Assembly: GCA_024401365.1 (NCBI GenBank)
Contig: JAKSLE010000019.1
Coordinates: 1 to 44,065 of the forward strand
DNA length: 44,065 nucleotides
Direction: 5' to 3'
Origin: Bacteroidales bacterium
GTDB lineage: Bacteria > Bacteroidota > Bacteroidia > Bacteroidales > Marinilabiliaceae
Part shown: positions 7,438-15,378 of the stretch, in pieces
Numbering within the stretch: position 1 is the stretch's first letter
How the letters are laid out: every line of letters starts with the position of its first letter
Notes under the pieces: generated by a model
Databases searched by the model: none
What the model was told of the DNA's origin: nothing
The model's input: the letters and a program-made list of their open reading frames with translations, nothing else
Translations under genes and position numbers: made by a program

Positions 7438-9267
7438 ATGGAATCCAATCGTAGTACTAGCAAAAGAGTCTTCAACTGGCTCAGAAAGCCTTCGTTCGAA
7501 TGGTTGCGTCGCAAGAGCATCCGTTACATCCTTCTTACACCTTGGCTTTTAGTAATCCTATATTTCGCCATCGTTAGTACCAGTGTTGGACTCATCGTCC
7601 GTCACCACCTCGAGGGATATACAACCGAATTGGCCGATCTTAAGACCGCTGCCATCGATACCACTTTGGGTACATTGAAGGCCAACTTACGTCAGGCTAT
7701 CGATTATCAGCGATATTCTGATTACTTCCGCGGCCTGCTTGTCAACCGAAATTTCTTCGACCTTAATTATAGCCTTAAGCGTACAGCCGATGGTTTCGCC
7801 CTCCCTGGCTATATCCTCACCGAATTGGATGGTTCTATCATCGCATCCAACTACAATGACCTCTACGACCAGAAGGAATTGGTCAAATTGGCGTCTTATG
7901 TCAATGAACACGATTTCACCGAAGGCTATGGCAAACTCTACAAGGAGAGTAGCTGCCAGTTCGCCGCATCCATCATACGTACCCTCGACAATAAGCCCAA
8001 TTCTGTCCTCGTTTATATAGGATACGTTGCCAATAATATCGGATACCTCAATGGCCACAAGATGCAGCAGCAGGTCGATTTTATTACCTTCGACTACAAT
8101 AAGTTTGTCTGCTCTACCGATACTAATATCGTTACAGCAACACTTACCCCCGAAATCATAGCAGCTACAGATAAGCTCCAGAACTGGATTGGCGAATATA
8201 AGGTCAATGACGAGATAGGCTACATCGTCTCTGCAATCCCTATGAAGGAGTACGACTCCGACGAGAACCTATCTACAATGCTCATCTGTATCGACGACAA
8301 TATCGTACGCGCACCTATCAATAAGATACGCCTCATACTGATCTTCAGCGTACTGGGCGCCATCATCATCATCTTGCTCGTGATTTTTGTGACCAACAAT
8401 TACATAACGCGACCAGTCAAGCATCTCACCCAGGTAGTGCAGACTATCGCTACGGGCGACCTCAGTCATAGCGTCACAGATATGACTTCTGGTATCGAGA
8501 TTGTAACGCTCAACCGTGGCATCAATGCCATGCAGGAGAATATCCGCAGCGTAGTCTCCCCTATCGTCAACAACAATAGGTTGATGATCAATACCATCAA
8601 CCAACTCTCAGCAGCCTCTTCTGCTATCTCCGAGGCAGCCAACAGCCAGGCAGCTTCCCTCGAGGAGATATCGGCTTCTATGGAGGAGATGGAGGCTAAT
8701 ATCCAGAACAATACAGCCAACTCTGTCGAGACCAACAAGATGTCCGAAGGTATATCCAACCTTATCAAGGACCTCGGCGAGTCTAGCCAGAAGAGCTACG
8801 ACGCTATCAATAATATCGCCGAGAATATCGCCGATATCAATAAGCTCGTACAACAAACAAATATCCTCGCCCTCAATGCAGCTATCGAGGCAGCTCGCGC
8901 CGGCGAACAGGGCAAGGGCTTCGCTGTAGTTGCCAAGGAGGTGGGTCGCCTCGCAGGTCAGACTCACGACACAGCAGGCGCTATTACCGAGACAGCCAAC
9001 GAGTCTATCAAGGAGTCGGAGATAGCTTTCCAGAACGTTCAGGATCTCTTGCCTCAGATAGAGCATATAGCAAGCCTCATTCGCGAGATTACTGCTGCTT
9101 CCGTAGAGCAGAACTCTGGCGTGGGCCAGGTCAACTCGGCTATCAACGAGCTCAATACTGTCACACAGAGCAATGCCGCATCAGCCGAGGAGCTGGCAGC
9201 TAGTACCCACGAATTGCAGAAGATATTGCATCTAATATCCAACTCAACCAAGATCTTCAAGATCTAG
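7438..9267 (+). CDS. Methyl-accepting chemotaxis protein-like transmembrane receptor
   Basis: A 609-residue inner-membrane signalling receptor. It has a basic N-terminus, TM1 at about 30-53 ([20 protein letters not shown]), an extracytoplasmic Cache-like sensor of about 240 residues, TM2 at about 298-320 ([20 protein letters not shown]) and a HAMP domain ([21 protein letters not shown]). A long coiled-coil signalling domain follows. Its hairpin tip ([35 protein letters not shown], about 471-507, shown in two halves: [32 protein letters not shown]) is nearly invariant among receptors that contact CheA/CheW. There is no C-terminal pentapeptide tether for CheR. No che or motility gene is in the window. 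It has its own promoter and terminator. Confidence 0.93.
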   Translation: MESNRSTSKRVFNWLRKPSFEWLRRKSIRYILLTPWLLVILYFAIVSTSVGLIVRHHLEGYTTELADLKTAAIDTTLGTLKANLRQAIDYQRYSDYFRGLLVNRNFFDLNYSLKRTADGFALPGYILTELDGSIIASNYNDLYDQKELVKLASYVNEHDFTEGYGKLYKESSCQFAASIIRTLDNKPNSVLVYIGYVANNIGYLNGHKMQQQVDFITFDYNKFVCSTDTNIVTATLTPEIIAATDKLQNWIGEYKVNDEIGYIVSAIPMKEYDSDENLSTMLICIDDNIVRAPINKIRLILIFSVLGAIIIILLVIFVTNNYITRPVKHLTQVVQTIATGDLSHSVTDMTSGIEIVTLNRGINAMQENIRSVVSPIVNNNRLMINTINQLSAASSAISEAANSQAASLEEISASMEEMEANIQNNTANSVETNKMSEGISNLIKDLGESSQKSYDAINNIAENIADINKLVQQTNILALNAAIEAARAGEQGKGFAVVAKEVGRLAGQTHDTAGAITETANESIKESEIAFQNVQDLLPQIEHIASLIREITAASVEQNSGVGQVNSAINELNTVTQSNAASAEELAASTHELQKILHLISNSTKIFKI

Positions 9268-9296
9268 GTACCTCAGGATAATAACACAACTCCATA

Positions 9297-9336
9297 GAGA
9301 CGGATTGCACCATCGCAACCCGTCTCTTCTTTTCCC
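9297..9336 (+). terminator. Rho-independent terminator after the chemoreceptor gene
   Basis: GAGACGGATTGC (9297-9308) pairs with GCAACCCGTCTC (9315-9326) over a 6-base loop with one mismatch or wobble. It is followed by TTCTTTTCC. Confidence 0.88.
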
Positions 9337-9391
9337 CCACTAACCTTTAAGCATCATACTCGTATACGCCAATAAAACACAATATTTATAT

Positions 9392-11509
9392 ATGAACAGA
9401 TTAATAACTACCTTCATCACCGCCATATTAGTGCTAAGCACCACAACAACGTCATTTGCACAGAAGAAAGGGTCTAAGAAGGATTACAATACATACTACG
9501 TTACCAAAGCACTCGATGAGTTCAATAAAAGCAATCTCAACAATGCTATCGAACTGGCCCAGTTGGAGTTGAAGACCAATCCCGACAACTATAGGGCATA
9601 CCTCATATTGTCGCTTTGCTACATCAACCAGAACGACATATCAAATGCTATGTCGAGCGCTAATAAGGGCCTCGATTACGCCGACAAGAAGGACAAGCGC
9701 TTGATGTGCGACCTCTACCATGCCCGCGGTAAAGCCTACTCTATGATGGGCGATACAGCCAAAGCTCTCGTCGACATCGATAAGTCGCTCTCTTTCTCTA
9801 AGCAGACTTATGTCTACGAGGAGCGCCTCAAGATTTATGGCGCTCAGGCCAAATACGACCTCGCAGCAGCGGATGCTAAGATGATTATCGACCTCGATCC
9901 TGCCGATTACAATGGTTACCACTACCTGGGCTTGAGCTACGACAGAATGGGCAACCACAAGGAGGCTATCCAGCAGTATACATACGCCATCAACCTCGCT
10001 CCCGATGCAGAGAGCAACTATATAGAGCGCGCATTGAGCTACAAGAAGACTAACTCGTATTCTCTGGCGGCTCGCGACTATGTCACAGCTATCGGCGCAG
10101 GCGAAGCATTGTCGTCTTACAAACTCAACGCCGTTACCTCAGCCTCCTTGGTCATGATGCCTCAGCTCGAGAAAGAGCTCCGACGTGTCATCCTATTGGC
10201 TACCGACGAACAGTCGCTCGTCTACCGCCTCTACCTGGCTGAGTGCTATCGCATCAACAACATGGAGGAGAAGGCTATCCCTCAGTACGATGCTATTACC
10301 AAGGTAAGCACCGACCCTAACATATACTCACGCATGGCTTTATGCTATAGCCGCCTGTGCCAGTTCGACGAGGCGCTGGAGTATATCGATAAGGCTGTAG
10401 AGATCAATGCCCAGCAGAATGCCGATGGCTATAACAAAGATTACTACGACAATGTCAAGGTTTCTATCCTCGACGATGCTGGTCGTAGCAAGGAGGCATT
10501 GACTATCCTCAACTCCATGATCGAGAATGGCGTTCCAGATGCCTTCACTTATTATCGCCGCGCTTGGATTCGTCAGTACGAGGGCGACTTCCCTGGGGCT
10601 ATAGAGGACTTCTCTAAGGCTATATCTATGGATCCCGACAATCAGGTCCACAGCGTACTCACCCGTGGCAATCTGCGCCGCTTATTGGGCGACGAGGATG
10701 GCGCTCGTGAGGATTTTGAGTATATCATCAACTATCGCAACGACAACGATCAGTTCTCTAGCAATAGCATGTTCGCATACTTCTATCTGGGCGATAACGA
10801 GAAAGCTCTTCTGTGCGAGAAGGCTCTGCTTGCTAAGGAGCCTGAGTCGGGCGACTTCTACAACGCCGCTTGCCTGGAGTCGCTCATGGGCAACAAAGAG
10901 CAAGCTCTTGCTTTCATGGATTCGGCTTTCGTCAAGGGCTATTCCGAGTTCCACCATATCACACGCGATCGCGACCTGGATAATATACGCTCTACTCAGG
11001 AGCTCCAGGATATGATCACACACTACAAGGGTAAGTTGGACGAGAAACGCAAGAACAAGGGACTCATGCTGGTCAAGAGCAGCACACAGGGCTCTCAGGA
11101 GGAGAAGACCGTCGAGATACCTTTTACCAAGGATGGTAATATGTGCAAGGTCAAGTGTACCATCAACGGCCTCCCTCTTCATTTTATCTTCGATACAGGA
11201 GCATCGGACGTCTCTATCTCGAGCGTCGAGGCCTCTTTCATGTTCAAGAACGAATATCTCTCACGCAACGATATCCGTGGCTCACAGAATTATATGAATG
11301 CCAATGGCGAGATATCTACAGGTACCGTCATCAACCTCCGTACAGTCAAACTCAACGACGAACTGGAACTGAACGATATCCGCGCATCAGTGGCACACAA
11401 CCAGTCTGCCCCTCTCCTTCTGGGTCAGTCGGTACTGGAACGTCTGGGTAAGATCGAGATCGACAACGATAAGAAGGTCCTCCGTATAACATACAATCCA
11501 AAAAAATAA
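9392..11509 (+). CDS. Secreted TPR protein with a C-terminal retropepsin-like aspartic protease domain
   Basis: A 705-residue exported protein. The signal peptide is MNRLITTFITAILVLSTT plus a short tail ending SFAQ. Residues about 30-540 hold many tetratricopeptide repeats (for example DNYRAYLILSLCYINQNDIS and YNGYHYLGLSYDRMGNHKEA). Residues about 575-705 match a single-domain clan AA (retropepsin-like) protease: FIFDTGASDVSIS with catalytic Asp601, then LLLGQSVLERLGKIEIDN, the second hydrophobic-Gly motif. Such proteases work as homodimers. It heads a three-gene secreted cluster (gap 9 bp to the next gene). The substrate is unknown. A periplasmic scaffold with a peptide-cleaving end is the simplest reading. 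Confidence 0.85.
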   Translation: MNRLITTFITAILVLSTTTTSFAQKKGSKKDYNTYYVTKALDEFNKSNLNNAIELAQLELKTNPDNYRAYLILSLCYINQNDISNAMSSANKGLDYADKKDKRLMCDLYHARGKAYSMMGDTAKALVDIDKSLSFSKQTYVYEERLKIYGAQAKYDLAAADAKMIIDLDPADYNGYHYLGLSYDRMGNHKEAIQQYTYAINLAPDAESNYIERALSYKKTNSYSLAARDYVTAIGAGEALSSYKLNAVTSASLVMMPQLEKELRRVILLATDEQSLVYRLYLAECYRINNMEEKAIPQYDAITKVSTDPNIYSRMALCYSRLCQFDEALEYIDKAVEINAQQNADGYNKDYYDNVKVSILDDAGRSKEALTILNSMIENGVPDAFTYYRRAWIRQYEGDFPGAIEDFSKAISMDPDNQVHSVLTRGNLRRLLGDEDGAREDFEYIINYRNDNDQFSSNSMFAYFYLGDNEKALLCEKALLAKEPESGDFYNAACLESLMGNKEQALAFMDSAFVKGYSEFHHITRDRDLDNIRSTQELQDMITHYKGKLDEKRKNKGLMLVKSSTQGSQEEKTVEIPFTKDGNMCKVKCTINGLPLHFIFDTGASDVSISSVEASFMFKNEYLSRNDIRGSQNYMNANGEISTGTVINLRTVKLNDELELNDIRASVAHNQSAPLLLGQSVLERLGKIEIDNDKKVLRITYNPKK

Positions 11510-11518
11510 TCAGTTACC

Positions 11519-13237
11519 ATGAAAAAGTTCATCTTCATCCGAATATGGGGCTTCATGGCACTGATGTCCCTCGCTACATCCTCCTCTTGGGCACAGGTCA
11601 ACCTTATCGAGATGGCCAAGGGCGCCTACGAGGCTCAGAACTACAAGGAGGCTGCCAACTATCTATACCAGATATTGCAGAACGACCAAACTAATGCCGA
11701 GGCTTACCTGCTCTACGGTAAAGTCTATACAGCAGTGGACAACTACCCCGAGGCTGCTACCATCCTCTCATACGCTCTCAGCAAGGTCAAAGAGCCTGAG
11801 AACCGTATGAAGATACGCCTCGACCGTATCAAGGCACTATCGCATCTCAAGATACACGATTCGGCCCTCAACGAGGCTCAGAAGCTCAAGGATGAGTACC
11901 CCAAGAACGCCGAGGTGCTCACTACCCTCGCCATGTGCCAGAACGAGTGTCGCGATACATTGGCAGCCCTCAATACGCTTCGCGCTGCCTTTAAAATCAA
12001 TAAGAATTCTACCGATATACGCTGCCTTCTCATCGAGGCGCTCGTAGCCCAAGGCGAAGAGAAAGAGGCTCTCAAAGAGCTCGATGCCCTCTGCACCAAT
12101 TGCATGAAGTTGCCTTTCGACATCAACAACCATGAGTTATCGAACGATTTCATGTTTTCTATCTCTACCCTCTTCTCCAACTACCCTAAAATCCGCGAGT
12201 ACAAGAAGACGGCTCATCTCATCACAGATATATTCATCAAGTCGGGATTGCTCCCTATGGAGGCCGACCCCTCGTTCCACGAGAAGGAGCTTGTCGATGA
12301 GTTGGCTAGCTACGTGGAGCTTAACCGCGACCGTATCGTCAACAACCGTAATGAGGTGAGCGACTACGAGCGTCTTCTCTTCTTTGTGGGCGCTCTCTAT
12401 TCCGAGATCGAGGATTTCCCTACCGCCTTGTCGTACCTGGATAGGTGTATCAACTCCGAATTGCCCGAGGAGGTTCGTTTGCCATATACCTATACCGATC
12501 TCTTCTACTGTGGTCATATAGAGAAAATCAGAAGTATTACCAACAAGGAGCTCGAACGTATCAGCAAGAATACACGTCTCTCATCGCAGGACCGCCTCGA
12601 TCTCCATCACAAGGTCATTTCTCGTTGCGCATATTATATGGCTTCTGAGGGCTTGGCTGATGAGACGCTCGACTTCTGCAATGAGTATGGCATATACCAC
12701 GACTACGATTTCACATTGATTGCCCACTACATTAAGGGCGAATACGATAAGGCTCTTGTCAGAATGGAGGATTTTGAGGAAAACACAACACCCACTTCCA
12801 TGTTGACCCACGCCAATATTCTCTCGCTTCTCAACCGTCAGGATGAGGCTAACGAGACATTGGAGAATGTCATCATCCTTACCGATGAGGAGAGCGACCT
12901 CTCTTCTGCCGTCGCCTATGCCGCTCTGGGCGATACCGCTAAGGCGTATACTCTGGTAGATAAATATGTCAATTCGCCCAATTGCCACGACAATATCGAG
13001 GAGTGCTTCTACTTGGCTGCAATATATATCTACGCCCACGACTACGCATCTGCATGCGATTATATAGAGCTGGCTATGAAGATCGACGAAGCATCGGCAT
13101 ACGAGCTTATCAACAATAATCTTTTGCTCATAGTGCCTCCTTCTTTCTTTTCTGGCAAGGAATTTGTATCTCTTAAGTCAAAGCTCGACGCCCGTCGCCA
13201 AGAGCTGTTCCAACAGACCGAGAAATATTTCAAGTAA
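11519..13237 (+). CDS. Secreted tetratricopeptide repeat protein
   Basis: A 572-residue exported protein with signal peptide MKKFIFIRIWGFMALMSLAT, cleaved near SSWAQ. TPR-like helical pairs fill the N-terminal half (YEAQNYKEAANYLYQILQ, AEAYLLYGKVYTAVDNYPEA) and recur toward the C-terminus (AVAYAALGDTAKAYTLVDKY). No enzyme domain is visible, unlike its upstream neighbour. The 9-bp gap before it and 6-bp gap after it indicate translation from one mRNA, so the three products probably act together at the cell envelope. The partner and role are unknown. Confidence 0.85.
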   Translation: MKKFIFIRIWGFMALMSLATSSSWAQVNLIEMAKGAYEAQNYKEAANYLYQILQNDQTNAEAYLLYGKVYTAVDNYPEAATILSYALSKVKEPENRMKIRLDRIKALSHLKIHDSALNEAQKLKDEYPKNAEVLTTLAMCQNECRDTLAALNTLRAAFKINKNSTDIRCLLIEALVAQGEEKEALKELDALCTNCMKLPFDINNHELSNDFMFSISTLFSNYPKIREYKKTAHLITDIFIKSGLLPMEADPSFHEKELVDELASYVELNRDRIVNNRNEVSDYERLLFFVGALYSEIEDFPTALSYLDRCINSELPEEVRLPYTYTDLFYCGHIEKIRSITNKELERISKNTRLSSQDRLDLHHKVISRCAYYMASEGLADETLDFCNEYGIYHDYDFTLIAHYIKGEYDKALVRMEDFEENTTPTSMLTHANILSLLNRQDEANETLENVIILTDEESDLSSAVAYAALGDTAKAYTLVDKYVNSPNCHDNIEECFYLAAIYIYAHDYASACDYIELAMKIDEASAYELINNNLLLIVPPSFFSGKEFVSLKSKLDARRQELFQQTEKYFK

Positions 13238-13243
13238 TTTATA

Positions 13244-13945
13244 TTGTACAGACTGTTTGCCATACTATTCGCCGTGTTGCTCTCTCTCCCAGCTATGGGC
13301 GTCAAGCCTATACGTAAGGAGATACGCAATATCGACCGTTTCCAGGACATTACCGTCGCTGGTGGCATCGATGTCGTCCTCATGTATGGCGATAAGCGTA
13401 AGTGCGTAGTGGAGGCCGAGAGCTCTATCATCCCTAATGTCCTCGTGGAGATCGAGGACAACTCTATGTGCATTTCGGCCAAGAGCTTCAAGTACAAGAC
13501 CAGCAAGAAGATCACAGTCTACCTCACTACCGATACTACCGTATCTACTATCACTACGGTCAAGGGCAACCATATAAGTTCTCAGGGTCTCCTCCCGGCA
13601 GGGCGACTGGTCGTCAATGCCCGCTCTGCTTCTAATATATCGCTCAATGTCGAGGCTGCACAGGTCGACCTCCACATATCGGGTAGCTCGTCGGTTTCTA
13701 TAATGGGTACCTGCGCCAATACATCGGCAGATATCAGCGATACATCGTTCCTATGGACTCATTTCCTCAAGAGCAATAGCATGGAGTTGACGGCCGACTA
13801 CTATTGTCATTGCAAGGTCTATGCCTCTAATAGCATTACTATACGCGCCCGTAATGGCTCCAACATAGAGTACATTCACGAGCGTGGAGCTCAACGCTCT
13901 ATCGAAGGCGACAATACGTCGCGTATCATCAAGGTGGCTGAATAG
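13244..13945 (+). CDS. Head-GIN domain (DUF2807) secreted protein with a TTG start
   Basis: A 233-residue exported protein. The N-terminus MYRLFAILFAVLLSLPAMG is a signal peptide. The mature part matches the DUF2807 'head GIN' pattern: FQDITVAGGIDVVLMYGDKRKCVVEAESSIIPNVLVEI (in pieces FQDITVAGGIDVVLMYGD and NVLVEIEDNSMCI), then repeated short beta strands typical of a right-handed beta-helix. The family is predicted to be a surface adhesin or cell-wall associated, with no proven activity. An in-frame stop lies 9 bp before, and the first ATG in frame would remove the signal peptide, so TTG at 13244 is the likely start. It is third in the TPR cluster. Confidence 0.8.
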   Translation: MYRLFAILFAVLLSLPAMGVKPIRKEIRNIDRFQDITVAGGIDVVLMYGDKRKCVVEAESSIIPNVLVEIEDNSMCISAKSFKYKTSKKITVYLTTDTTVSTITTVKGNHISSQGLLPAGRLVVNARSASNISLNVEAAQVDLHISGSSSVSIMGTCANTSADISDTSFLWTHFLKSNSMELTADYYCHCKVYASNSITIRARNGSNIEYIHERGAQRSIEGDNTSRIIKVAE

Positions 13946-13985
13946 GTTAATAAATAAGTAAAATACTGAAAATTCCGCTCCCTCC

Positions 13986-14015
13986 TTGCCACTCCCACAA
14001 AAATACATATCTTTG
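13986..14015 (+). promoter_or_regulatory. Promoter for the aspartate aminotransferase gene
   Basis: TTG (13986-13988), 19 bp, then TATCTTTG (14008-14015), a full consensus match. The transcript would start near 14022, about 45 bases before the ATG. Confidence 0.8.
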
Positions 14016-14066
14016 CACCGCCTAAGAAAAGGCACACTTCCTAACAACATAATATAGTTCTAAAAA

Positions 14067-15260
14067 ATGAGTCAAATTTCCAATCGTTTGCTTTCACTCT
14101 CTGAGTCAGCAACACTCGCAATGTCTCAAAAGAGCCGTGAATTGCAGGCTCAAGGTCTCGATGTAATCAACCTCAGTGTTGGTGAGCCAGATTTCAATAC
14201 ACCAGATCACATCAAAGAGGCTGCTATCAAGGCTATCAACGACAACCAGACTCACTACCCTCCAGTACCTGGTTACCCTGAACTCCGTAAGGCAGTGTGC
14301 TCACGCCTTAAGCGTGCCCTCGACCTCGATTACGATTTCAATCAGGTTATCATCTCTGCAGGTGGTAAGCACTCCCTCTCTAACGTCATCATGGCTGTTA
14401 TCAACCCAGGCGACGAGGTTATCCTCCCAGCTCCATACTGGGTATCTTACGCCGAGCTCGTTAAGCTCGCCGAGGGTAAGAACGTTATCGTAGAGGCTGG
14501 TATCGAGCAGGATTTCAAGATTACTCCAGCTCAGCTCGAGGCAGCTATCACCGACAAGACACGTATGTTCATCATCAACTCGCCTTCTAACCCTACAGGT
14601 TCTATGTACTCGAAGGCCGAACTCCGTGCTCTCGCCGACGTACTCGTTAAGTATCCAAACATCATCGTTCTCTCTGACGAGATCTACGAGATGATATCAT
14701 ACGAAGAGAAACACGCTTCTATGGCTCAGTTCGCCGACCTCAAGGATCGTGTAGTTCTCTGTAACGGCCTCTCTAAGGGCTACGCTATGACTGGCTGGCG
14801 TCTTGGTTATATCGCTGCTCCTCTCGACATCGCTAAGGCTTGCAACAAGCTCCAGGGTCAGATGACTTCAGGTATCACTTCTATTACACAGGCCGCAGGT
14901 ATCGCTGCCCTCACAGGTTCAGATGAGCCTTCTTTGAAGATGACTGCCGAGTTCAAGAAGCGTCGCGATATGCTCTACGACCTCCTCAAGCAGATCCCAG
15001 GCCTCAAGCTCAACATGCCTACAGGCGCATTCTACTTCTTCCCAGATGTTACAGCTTACATCGGTAAGTCATACAACGGCAAGAAGATGGAGAACTCAAT
15101 GGATCTCGCTATGTACCTCCTCGAGGTAGGCCACGTAGCTACAGTAGCAGGTTCAGCATTCGGTATCGAGGGCTATATCCGCCTCTCTTACGCCGCATCA
15201 ACAGAAAAACTTCAAGCAGCAGCAGAGCGCATCAAGAATGCCCTCGCAAACTTGAAATAA
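14067..15260 (+). CDS. aspC: Aspartate aminotransferase (PLP fold type I, class Ib)
   Basis: Transfers the amino group between aspartate and 2-oxoglutarate in the cytosol, linking the TCA cycle to amino acid synthesis. Of 397 residues, visible motifs are NLSVGEPDFNTPDHI, the NSPSNPTGSMYS cofactor loop, VLSDEIYEMI with the PLP-ring aspartate, and LSKGYAMTGWRLGY with the Schiff-base Lys237. The C-terminal YIRLSYAAS holds the carboxylate-binding arginine. Length and motifs fit the Ib subgroup common in Bacteroidetes. It is monocistronic with a consensus promoter and a strong terminator. Codon use is strongly biased to a few codons (ctc, aag, tct), suggesting high expression. Confidence 0.94.
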   Translation: MSQISNRLLSLSESATLAMSQKSRELQAQGLDVINLSVGEPDFNTPDHIKEAAIKAINDNQTHYPPVPGYPELRKAVCSRLKRALDLDYDFNQVIISAGGKHSLSNVIMAVINPGDEVILPAPYWVSYAELVKLAEGKNVIVEAGIEQDFKITPAQLEAAITDKTRMFIINSPSNPTGSMYSKAELRALADVLVKYPNIIVLSDEIYEMISYEEKHASMAQFADLKDRVVLCNGLSKGYAMTGWRLGYIAAPLDIAKACNKLQGQMTSGITSITQAAGIAALTGSDEPSLKMTAEFKKRRDMLYDLLKQIPGLKLNMPTGAFYFFPDVTAYIGKSYNGKKMENSMDLAMYLLEVGHVATVAGSAFGIEGYIRLSYAASTEKLQAAAERIKNALANLK

Positions 15261-15283
15261 TCCCCAACAAATACATAACGCCA

Positions 15284-15317
15284 AGAGGATGTATCACACG
15301 GTACATCCTCTTTTTTT
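15284..15317 (+). terminator. Rho-independent terminator after the aminotransferase gene
   Basis: AGAGGATGTA (15284-15294 region) pairs with TACATCCTCT over an 8-base loop, followed by a run of T to 15317. It may also serve the convergent FISUMP gene, whose stop lies 62 bp away. Confidence 0.9.
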
Positions 15318-15378
15318 GTCGCCCATCCATTTATTCGTTCCAAATTAACCATGTGGCATCAACCACATTCCTGTCAAA

